A DNA stretch of 64,000 nucleotides, taken from contig WBMZ01012149.1 in the NCBI GenBank assembly GCA_013400975.1, positions 1-64,000 on the forward strand. Reading direction: 5' to 3'. The position numbers were made by a program, and so were the translations under genes. The notes under the pieces were generated by a model. That model worked only from the letters and a program-made list of their open reading frames with translations. It searched no databases and was not told where the DNA came from. Positions within the stretch are counted from its first letter, which is position 1. Each line of letters opens with the position of its first letter. The DNA comes from Atrichornis clamosus. Its lineage: Eukaryota > Chordata > Aves > Passeriformes > Menuridae. Shown in pieces: positions 49,786-60,300 of this stretch.

Positions 49786-50951
49786 CTAATTATGAGAAGT
49801 CATGTGCCGGGATAAATGATGGCGTTCTCGGAAGTACTCATGACAAATGGGACATGTCAGCTTCTCCTCTCGTCTCCTCTTGCACTGGGATTCAGTTGAG
49901 GAGTATTCTTTTTTGTGATGTGACCGCATGTGGAAGACTAAATCAGATGTCATGCGAAAGGACAGGTTGCATTTGGCACACCAGTTCTGGGCAGCCACTC
50001 CAAAGGATGTGAAGGTGGGGGGAAGAAGAGTCAAGGAAGAGGAGGAGGAGGAAGAAGTGGTGGTTGTGTTTTGTAACTGTCCTCCTGCTTGTTTCGGCCA
50101 CGATTCTGAGGTATATGGGAAAACACTGCTCCGAGTGATGCTTGTTTGCAGCATCTGAGCATTACACAAATCACTGACAAAGAACTTGGAATTGAGAAGG
50201 GTGCTGCAGCACATGATGTCTGCGGTGGCAATGAAGCCAGACAGCTCCCCCAGGCTCTTTGCTGACTCACTCATGGGATGAGAAGAATTTATTGCAGCTC
50301 TTTCTGCTGGACATTTACTGGGTTTGCTGAAAGCACTCTTCTGTTCTCCTCGAGCTCTGGTGGGCCAGACAAAGGAGAATGCACTACCAGAGGAGTTCAG
50401 CAACACTTCCTTTGATACCTGCTCTTTACCAAGTGGGACCGTGCCATCCTCCTGTTCTGACTCCTGCAGTCTCTCATTTCTCAGCTTCTCCTTCATCCTC
50501 CTGACCTCAGTGAAAGCACTCTGCTTCTGCTCTAGAGTGTCCTTCCTAGCTGACTGCCTCCCTGAACTAAGCTTCCAGAAAGAACCAGCCAATGCATGCT
50601 CTCCCCCAACCTCTTCCTTGCCCCCACAGTTATGTTCCTCAGTCAAATTATTTGTTTTCTCCAACAGCACAGTTTTCCTGCTCCTGTTGTTCTCAGACTC
50701 CTCAGATTTTGCTCTCCTTTCCCCAATAAGACCATGGGCATCATCTTTACAAGCTGCCATTTTGACTTCTAGGTCCCTTGCCAGACTGTGGAAATTCGTG
50801 GTCTGCTCAGCTATGTTGCTCTTGTCAGTTTTAGGGTTGTGGAAGTTTCTCCATAGCAGAGCGCTCTTCTCTGGGACACAGAGGAAGCGGACATGGGACA
50901 GATAGGAATGCTCACATTTAAAGACTCGGTCGCATTCTTGGCATCTCAACT
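49786..50951 (-). CDS. ZNF488: ZNF488 coding exon 3 (zinc fingers)
   Basis: It follows a TTTCTGCAG acceptor, codes ELRCQECDRVFK through the linker to HLSRHMTSHN, and stops at TAG (49788-49786). This exon alone would correspond to the zinc-finger part usually assigned to ZNF488. A GAGGAGGA run on the + strand at ~50035-50062 codes a poly-Ser stretch. Confidence 0.95.
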
Positions 50952-53900
50952 CTGCAGAAACAGACAACAAATGATGAGTTTTGCGAAGGTGGAATCATGA
51001 ATGGATGCAAATTCTGATCTTGTCATTGACACAAGCAAAAAACCAGAAACATCTCGTGCCATACAAGGTGCCATTACACCTGGCAAAGCTAATGCCAGTG
51101 CAGAATATCCTCCTGCTATGCAAAATGGTTCACTCTTATTTGCCTCCATGGGCTACTTGCAGAAAGGATTTCATTTAGAATCTCAAGCCAAGATTGTACT
51201 ACATAAAATGTAATTATATGATATAAAATTACATAAAATGGCCAGTACACCATGATCGAGATAAAACCAAATAGACTTTATGATTATTTGAAGTCTAAAC
51301 CCAGATTTTGGTCTACATTTCTTAACTAAGTCCCTGGTTTTAATGCAGGATGAATGTTAAATTCTATATATCCAAGCAATAATGAGTTTTAGACCTGGAT
51401 TCAAAGATTTTGACATGAGCCTCTATTTTTAGAATACTCTGGAAGTTTAATACTGTTCACAAATCATCTGACCTTAATGCCTGAAGCCCTTACTCATGCT
51501 CATTTGGCAAGCTGTTATATGCCTTAAGGCACAGATGTCTGTGGCACAGAAAATAATGTTCAAAGTGAAACACCACCAGTGATGGGCAGGAGGAATGAGG
51601 AACACTGTTTCCTTCTGGCCTCCAGACCTACTGCATCTCTGGTTCATTGGGATGATTGACTGCCTGTGAATAGATGATACATAATTCAGCAACCAACACA
51701 AATATGGTACATCTCGGCCTTTGTAAGCTATATCCATGCTATGTTATTTCACACAAATTATGCTAGACAACACCCGAGGCCTGGGATACATAGGAACGTT
51801 CACAGATAGGTTGGGTAGAATTACAAATTCTGGGGCTCAGCACAGCTTAGATCACTTTCCAAACTACAGAAACTGAACTTTTTATGAGAAAATAAGGCTG
51901 CTGAAATGGGTGGAACACTATACCTGATAAAGTCTTGAGTCTAGATATAGTGTTTCTTGTGCAAGTAACACTTTTCCCTCCTAAATCCAAAGGGTTGGCA
52001 GTGGGTGTCTACACAGAAGCTAACAGAATACACTGAAATCAGCTAGAATGATTTAGTGGGTTCCTGCTAGGAATGTGTCCCTAATTTAATTTAATATTAT
52101 TACAGACAAACACATTACCATGTAAATTGGCCAATTCATACCTTTACCAACCTACACCTTTACTAGCCAATTGATATGAGCTTTGTTTAAATCAACTAAA
52201 GGGAAGGTAGAAATTTGTTCCAGTCTAACTAGATAAAGTTTGGAGCAAATGACAGCTAGAGTCAAACTTGGCATGGATCTGACTGACTTGCTTGGCACCT
52301 CTGTAATTTAGATTTTTAGTTTTAAAACAACTGCCAGGTCAATTTTGTTTGGAGCAACGAATTTCCAGCAACATCTCAGAAATAAAAGCTTGCCCTTTTC
52401 CTCGTTTCCGCTGTCTCCCACACTAAATAGGCAGACTGTGCTGTATGCAGTACTGTTAGGTTTGTTATGAATTTTTAAGGCCCAGCTCATTTACCAGATT
52501 AAACCTGAACTGATTTCTCTGAAAAAGCTGAACTTTATAACTGATTTCTCAATGAGCCAAGAAAGGTGTATTTCCAATTGATAATTCAGATTTTTAGGAT
52601 TCCAGGTTAGTCAGGTGCATAGATTTCCATTATATAGCTCAAAAATTTCAGCATAAATCCCTAGTGCATCATCCTCTGCTAGAAAGTAGCAATGAAAATG
52701 GCTTTGAGAACTGCAAATTTGTTCTTGCTCTATGCCTCCAGCACAATCCACCAAGCAGAAGGTCTTTTCTCTTAGTTGACTACCTAAGGATTTAGACAGC
52801 GTTTATTTCCCTTAGTACAAGACAAGCACATACCAGAGAAGCTGCAGTCAGCGACCCCTGCAGTCAGCAGTTTGGTACTTACCATTCTGGGGAGTCTGAG
52901 CTTTTATCTCATTGAAACCCAAGAGGCTGGAAAGCTCCTCATCATACCAGACAAGCAGTTCCTCATTTTTTTTTATTTTCCTGGTAGAGCGAAAATATAA
53001 CTGACTGTTTTCTAAGTAAGCTTCCAAGTTCTGCTCCTTGCTACTGGCAGCTGCTTGTACAAGTCTCATCCAAGGCAGTCCTGTGGGACTGTGCACAGAT
53101 GTAACATCTACCTGTGAGACAGGACACAAAAAAGGGAAGTTACAGGTCTTGAGGTCCAAAGCAAAATTTCCTTCAAATTCAAGAACAAAGCAGTTGTCTG
53201 CCTGAGGCTGAGCAAGTATGGCAAAGCTGTGAGCCCAGTACGTATGACAGTGTCATCAAATCCAAAGTCATCACGGAGAGAAGGCTTCCCCAGAGTGAGG
53301 GCTGAGAGCTCTGGGAACACAGCTGCATGGGAGGGAGAAGGAGACACCGACGTTCATGTGTGACCTCTCATGACTGTGCCACGCCTGCTATGTTGGTGAG
53401 TCTCTAGCCCAATGGCAAGGATGATGTTCTTTGCCCTGTGCGGACACGGCACTGTGCCAGGTGTGGGTCACAGAGGTACAGACGGTGCGATCCTCTGTAA
53501 AAAGGGGTCCCAAGGGAAAATGGGATATGAGTCAGGAGATGTGTGAGTGCTGTGGCTTGGGGGTGAAGGATGTGCAGACCCCTGGATCAGTGCAGTGTGA
53601 AACTGAGAATAAACACCCACTCTGAGCAGTTGCATGTGGAGATTTTCACTGACATTAGAGGATATGGATCAGGAAGGTAAGAATAATCTTGGTTATTTGA
53701 TTCAGTATTGCAAGTAGACAACATCTGCATATCTGTTTGTCCAGAATACATAAAATATAGATTTTAATAAATACAACTAAGAAGCACTTATATTACCTCT
53801 TTCCTTTTTCAGAAATATAATTATATATTCCTATTCTTATCTTTGCTAAATTAATTAAAGTCATTTCAAGGTATCTAAACAGACAAACCTCATCAGAGCA

Positions 53901-56900
53901 GCATTTTTCATTAAATAATTTCTAAGAGTTGCAAGGGGTTGATTTACTTTCAATTTGTGTGCATTCAGAAATACCAAACAAATTAAGTTAAAAAACATTG
54001 CTTAGGTTGTAAGGTCAGACACTAAGAAGTTAAAAAAATAACATTAAGCCTAGTGCTCAAATTAAATTTCCTTCTGTGTGTATATTACAGCATAGTCCTC
54101 AGTCACATATAATTTTTACTCTACAGGACTCCTGAGTCATTTAGTCACAGGTTGACCACGCTCAGGAAATAATATAAATACAAAACATTTGGCTTTGTCT
54201 TCCTCATTCAGTGTGTGACTCCCATCTTAGTTAATTTATTACACTGACTAGGGAATGATTTATTTCTTTATAGGTTTTCCCTTGGTGTTTACCACAGCAG
54301 ATCTGTGTCCTCTGCAGTATTTGGAAGATGGCGAAGATTGTCATAGCCTGAAGGGTGAAACACAGGGCGATCAAGGGCAACATCTACATGCATAAAAAGC
54401 CTCAAATAATTTTTGAAGCACTAAGTCATTGTTTAGAAAGGAAGAAGTTTGAAAATGAAAAATGTCTAATGACAAGTATGATCTAAATTTCACCCCAAGC
54501 AATGTATAGCTCTTTGTTTGCCACTAATTGCAGGGCATCCATTCATTGGTGTTTGGTACCAGAAACAGTATTTTGGCCAATTATTTCTCTGGTTTTAACT
54601 GACTATTACCTACCATGAAAAGTTTGATCACATTAGTAGCTTGGATACAAGAATGAAACATTAAGAGGCCATTAGGATAAGAGTTAATTAGTGTAAGAGA
54701 GAAAATAAATTGGCATGTCCTGAAACTGGTTCTCTCTAAATGCCATGGTAATTAACAATGATTGAGTAATACAAGTGTCTGACAGCAACACAAGAACACC
54801 CACCCACACACAGTGGCTGTAACTAATAGCTGTGACAGAGGCTGTCATATTTTAGTTGCTGTGTTTCAGAAATGCCGAGCAGCCACCCGGTGCTCTAAGC
54901 AAAGTCAAAGGGAGTGAAGCTCCTCCAGGAACCAGGACCCCAGGGAAAGGGCTCAGTGAACTTAAGGTGGGGAGGAGTATCAGACACAAGATATGGGTGT
55001 TGTCCGCTAGAAGCATTAACCAGCTTTAGTTCTCCCATGTGTTTAGAGACATTACAAATGCAGTAAATCCACCCACTTCTGGAGACAGCAATCCCTCAGA
55101 TGAATCCTTTGCACCCAGATATGAGGAAAGGGCTTCACAGCCGAACATCTCAGTCACAGCTGGGCTATGGAGGCATTGTGGCTCCCTTGGGAGACACTGG
55201 AGGAGGAGAGAGCAAAGACTCTTCCTTGAAACCCACAAGAGGCTGTTAGGGGCAGAAGTACTCAGCTGGAAAGAACTACCTGTGCCAATGGTTGCCAAGG
55301 CATTTGCTTTGCCCAAGTGTGCAAATTAGGCCAAGGAGCTCAAATTAAGGTCTACAAGAGATTGAGAGAATAAAACAGTGGAGCTCCCTGTTGGTTTAAA
55401 CAAAAAACCCCAAGATGATGAAACCCTTGTTAGAAATAATATTCTCCAAAGTCTTGCAGGAGTACTGACGAGCTATGATGAACAAAAATTCAGTTGCAAC
55501 AAATCCACCTTGCCAGATTATTCCTGCATGTATTCTGTTTGTACTATAGCCAGCAGATCAAAACTCCTTTCTTGTTTTGCACTTCAATGCCATGATGACA
55601 ACATAATATCATGATTGAATTTTTAATTAATTTACTACACACAGAGCTAGGAGCTTAACAGTAGTTCCTGATTTCTGGAAGGTTTACATTTAATTATGAG
55701 TAGTTAACAGGATATGGGACTACTGATTGCATTTGAAACAGCTACTTGCACAGAATTCCATGTACTTACTGCCAAAAGACAGAGATCTGAGCCAACTCAG
55801 GCATCCAATTTCATTGCTGCATAGCAATTACTTAGCTCAAGTGTAGAAAAACATTAAAGCCATCCCTCTGGAGGGCTCTTCCAATGTAGAAAACCTTTGA
55901 GGCTCTCTCTACAGTAATTCAAAACTCCCAAGAGAAATACAGAAATGTTCCAAAAATAAAGCCTCATTTCAGGACAGATCTCTCTCCAAAGAGTTTGTCG
56001 ATCTTCTGAAGTACTAATAACACTGTTCAAGAAAGCAAACTTGTGCCAGAGACTCAAAACAGTCAGATAAACCCTGAAGCCTCTTCTTCTCTTTCTTAAT
56101 TTGTTTAAAGCAGAAGTGTAGAACAGGTATCTCCCAACAACTGTATCTTCCATATTACACATACACCCTGGGATTTCTCTCCTCTGGAGCACAGAAATCT
56201 CAGGCAAATCTGGATCTCTCCCAGATTCATTCATTCCATAAAATGTGGAATATTGGCTTTCCTCACATTGTAAAACACCTCTCTGTCTTCATCTAGACCA
56301 GTGGTGACTGAAAGGCACTCCAAGACCCAGAAAGCCAGGGTAAGAGGTCAGCATGAGCAATATGCATTGCCCAAATGAAAATGTTATGACAAACAGCGGC
56401 GATGGAACATAAAATTTGGGGAACTAGAGCTGGAGAGTTAAGAGTCCATCACAACCCTGGGGTTTCTCCCTTCCCTGCAGTGATTGAAAAGTGTAGCTGT
56501 AACACAGACATACGTATCTAAGGTAACTTTAGGAGGTCCATGTACTAACAGCAGTAAGTTGTGGCTGCCTGAAGCTTATGTTGACTAGTGGCCTGACTGC
56601 CACTGTGGTTTCACTTTTAAGGATGACTCAGCAAATCGGGTTAGCACTTGCTCAGATTGGTCAATAAATGCTGAGAATGTGACTGAACCTGCATGAATCA
56701 GTGCAACGCCACAGTCTTCTCTCTCTGTTCTCACGGGGTTGTCACACCTCCTGATAAACTTCCTTTGTCCTTTGTAAGGATGAACATGAGGTTACTAAAC
56801 TATTTATCCCTCTTCCCTCCTATTCCACGTCAGAGCTGAAGCAGGTCATCAATCATCAGCATTGAAGTGGGATTTTGTATTCTTCCTGCAAAGGAAATCG

Positions 56901-57297
56901 TTTTCATGAGGTTCCTCCACTCTACAGCTCATAAATCAGAAAGGCACTGGCTACTTCTCCTCTTCGAAGGAGATGTTACTTGTGCTGAACAAAACAAAAA
57001 CCTACCCCTTGCAAAGTTACTTCCTCAGGGATGGTGTAACTCTTTTTGGTGGGACTAACATTAAAAACTGTTTTCTCATACCTTAAATACATAGTGGATG
57101 TTCCGTCGATCAGAACACTTGAGAGCAATAAAAGCTACAGTGTCCAGCAGGGTGTTCTGGAGCATGCATGGTCCAAAAACAACTTCTTCAGGAATATCTT
57201 GTGTGGTATGAACAGTAGCCAATATGTCCGGAAAATGGTGATGCAGAAGCTTGTTGTCACTTGTCCAAAGGAATTTAGGCAAAGATGAAAGTTCCAT
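49786..57297 (-). CDS. ZNF488: ZNF488, PRDM8-like with intact PR/SET domain, three coding exons, 536 aa
   Basis: The CDS is complement(join(49786..50951, 52883..53111, 57082..57297)). It codes a nuclear transcriptional regulator of the PRDM8/ZNF488 family, known for repression in oligodendrocyte and neural/retinal lineages. Residues 1 to ~140 form a PR/SET-type domain, with TTQDIPEEVVFGPCMLQ, DTVAFIALK, MRLVQAA, QNLEAYLEN, LYFRSTRKI and EELLVWY aligning in order with PRDM8. The start aligns too: the DI(L/F) motif falls at residues 24-26 in both. Zinc fingers follow: a C2HC finger (C152, C155, H168, C173) and two C-terminal C2H2 fingers (C473, C476, H489, H493; C515, C518, H531, H535). A basic KRRREEK lies between the last two. 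The middle is Ser/Glu-rich with a Thr/Ser run. The ATG has A at -3 and G at +4. Splice phases close exactly. Confidence 0.93.
50952..52882 (-). other. ZNF488: ZNF488 intron 2
   Basis: A 1.9-kb intron, donor GTAAGT (52882 downwards) to CTGTTTCTGCAG. It is AT-rich and nothing else is recognised. Confidence 0.88.
52883..53111 (-). CDS. ZNF488: ZNF488 coding exon 2 (second half of PR domain)
   Basis: It begins after CCTGTCTCACAG and codes VDVTSVHSPTGLPWMRLVQA through EELLVWYDEELSS to ..TPQN plus one base, then donor GTAAGT. Identity to PRDM8 is obvious by eye in QNLEAY, ELLVWY and RLVQ. Confidence 0.93.
53112..57081 (-). other. ZNF488: ZNF488 intron 1
   Basis: A 4.0-kb intron, donor GTATGA (57081 downwards). 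Notable contents are a GC-richer stretch at 53340-53650 ending in AATAAA and a cluster of homeodomain-like TAATTA/TTAATTAG motifs at 54610-54790. No further coding exon is needed, because the phases on both sides are 0. Confidence 0.85.
57082..57297 (-). CDS. ZNF488: ZNF488 coding exon 1 (first half of PR domain)
   Basis: It starts at MELSSLPKFLWTSDNKLLHH and continues to DRRNIHYVFK, ending at an AAG|GTATGA donor. It is the first in-frame ATG. Just upstream, GTGTCAGTTACAG (57305-57317 on this strand) could be a splice acceptor, so a non-coding first exon further right is likely. Confidence 0.9.
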
Positions 57298-57317
57298 TAT
57301 AAATCTGTAACTGACAC

Positions 57318-60300
57318 AAGAAATTACATTTGGAATAGAGATGTGGAAGGGGGCATCACTACTGGAAATACAAAGACTTCCAGGAGCTGTAGGTGAATTG
57401 TAAGAGCATGCCAGGATACTGTTGGTTACAGAGTTTACAGCTTTATTAACATCCCGTTCAGAAAGAGAAAGGTTACTTTGCACTAAACCAAAATCTTAGG
57501 TTTGTAAACAAGTGAAGTATTCTTCCTGGAATAGACAGACGATCCAAGAGTTCAACTGCTACTCTACCAACAGGAATAAGAAGCATGAGGAACAATAAGC
57601 AACATTTTCAGTGAGTAGAACTCAGCATATTCTTGTTTAGTATATTCTCAGATATCCTTCTTATTTATTATTAATATTTTGTAGAAGTGTGAAGAAAGGT
57701 AGAGAAGGAGAACAGCAACAAAAAAAGCGCAAGACTTTTTGAAACACTCTTTGAAAAAGCTTTGCTTTTTTCTACTTGAGTGCAAAATCAGTCTAGTTTC
57801 TGATTAAGCAGCTACAAAACCAGGAATAACATGAGTCCCAAGTCTATCCAACCTGAATGTGCAAAATTCGCAGAGATTGCTGAAAAGCATAATTTTCATC
57901 CCATCTCAAAATATATGTTATCAGCTGTTGTTGAGAAAATCGAATCAGGTTATCACTCTTTGTGTAGAGATACTCTTAGCACAATGTTAGTAGAGATTCC
58001 TGTCTAGAGGATGAATTTTCCTGCCCTGAATGTAGAAGAATATATTTTTCAGTGCAGAGGTGACTTCTGCAATATGAGCCACAATCTAAGAACTGGTATG
58101 CAGTGAGTAGACAGGTTTGAGTTATTTGTCATTCTAAGCCTCTCTAGGTTTTTAATAAAGATATTGCCATCTCCATCTCCCAGTTGGAGGTCATGGAAAA
58201 CCCCTCATTTATGCCATCAAGGGCTGGATCAGGTCCATTAGGCAGAGAAAATTAAAGAGAGCAGCAACAAGCCCTGAAGAGGCCTTAGCCTAATAAATAC
58301 TGAGATGGAAGGGCTGAAGATCTAGTCTAATCTTTCTCACTCTCTGCCAACAGAATTGATTTGTTACTCACTGACTCATGACTTAAACTGAAGCGGTAAA
58401 AAGTGCTCAGGAGAGTTACATTGATGTAACTAAATCAATTTCTAAATCAGTGTAGTTAATTCACTATAATTTATTCCTTATAGGCAAGGTCTAAGACCCT
58501 AATCTAAAAATACTAAAATATATGGTCACACATTCAGTATGTAGTTACACATCTGAAGGATGAACGCCTAAACCAGACAACCAAGGGGAAGAGTGGGATA
58601 ACATACTTCCTCTAGCCAACCTCAAGCATCCCTCAAACTCCATGTCATATTAAAGTTTGCTTGTTTCTAAGTGACTTGTTAACTTAATCTGTGATTGGAA
58701 AAAAATCCCCCAAATCATAAGTGCCAAAGTCTCAAAGTGCTGCCCTGGCAGCCGTGGAAGAAAGGAACTCAGCTCTTGCACGGAAGAGTCAATTTTGTGA
58801 AAAGTTGTGAAGAGGATGTACTGTGATTACACAGCAAATGGGACTGTTACACTCAGCCTTGCACTGAAAGCTTGCGGCCCTGGGAAGATCCACCTTTTCC
58901 AATCATTTGGCGAACGCACCATCTAGAGTCACATCTCAGTATAACACAGCGAAGTGTAACACGAGAAAGCGGAGCAGGACATCCCCCAGTCCCCGCTGCT
59001 GTTGTATCGCCGCAGCTGCTGAGCACCGTGCCAGGCAGGATCGTTCCTCTCATGAGAGGGTCATGCCATCCTCTGCTCCAGCCTCTCTGCCACCCTCTGC
59101 TCCAGCAGGAGATAAGATACCTCCACAGGTACTGGGTTTTATAGGGTCCGGTCAGGGTTATGTCAGGTAGGGAGAGTAATTTAAATTTACAGTGTAGACT
59201 TTTACAGTTTTGGCTGAAGATGTGCTGCTGGCACTCAGAGTGGAGAGTGGGGATTCTCTGCAACATCATTAGAAGAAAAAGGGTGGATCTTTTTCTACAG
59301 TCTCCAAATAGCACGAGAAAACTCCTCTGCACCCACAAGATTTCAGCTTCTGTTACAGAGGCAAGTTCCTCTGCTGAGGGATAACACTGGGCAAACATGA
59401 CTGTACTGCTTTCAAAAACGAGCTGCTACCACTGCACAGGGATGTGCTGCAACCTGTGGGTCTTCCAACCTGCCCTTGCTCAGGGGTCTCCATTCCAAGG
59501 TGCAGATTCATCCAGGGCGGTAGTGGAACCGTGAAGGGTGGTAGGGAGTTCTCTGGTAGCTGCTGCCCTTATCATGGAGAACTGAAATAGTGACTTCCTC
59601 AAAAGTAAAGACTGAGTCTTGAAACATGACTTGGGAGGAGAGAAAAAAATTCAATTCATTTACTTTCTGAACTCTGGTAGAGCAAAGGAAACAAAACAGA
59701 TAAACTGAAGGAAAGTAAAAGGACCATGGACAACAGCAGTAAGAGGTGAAGAGGAGATAAATATCTATAAAAGCTTTACAGGTACCACTGTAATATTATG
59801 TCTGGATTGTGCAACTCAGCAGCTGCAGCATAAAAGAGGGTACCCACAGACAACCTAGGTAACGCTTTTCTACTTGGCAGATTTTTAAAAATTACTTTTC
59901 AAAATGACTTTTCAGTGGCTGTTGCTGTTAAAGAAACTTATCAGGCTGTGTGACGCACTTTTTAACAAAGTTTACTAACGTAGATTTTACCTTTGTCCCA
60001 TGAGTCTGAGGATGGTGGTGTCTGGAAAATGCACACGGAGGTGCCTTTTCAGCAAAGCTCACTAAAGTTTAGCAGTATCCCAAGCCTAAATCCACATAGT
60101 GTTCTTCCCCCAGTAAGTCCAGTCATATACTCATTGACATTTTAGAGAAGTAAATCTCAATAGAGTATGGGCATAATGTTACCCAAGGCCCTAGTCAGCT
60201 CTGCTTTTCTCAGTCCTGCCTCCAAACCAGAGACAGCCCGGGAATGGCTGTGTGCAAGGTCACGTCCAGCCATTGCCAGAGGGCTTCTGCTGGATTCTCA

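Noticed and set aside
50324..50905. 193-codon + strand frame
   Set aside because: Antisense to the ZNF488 linker. The Ser/Leu-rich content reflects the reverse of Glu/Lys/Ser codons.
53108..53347. 79-codon minus frame just upstream of ZNF488 exon 2
   Set aside because: It overlaps the acceptor region in another frame and has no similarity to a PR domain. The PRDM8-like N-terminus is in the exon at 57082-57297 instead.
58853..59398. 181-codon minus frame, and overlapping + frames
   Set aside because: No recognisable domain, low-complexity Trp/Gly/Arg stretch from a short repeat (CCTCTGCTCCAGC twice, 59067-59106), no splice support.
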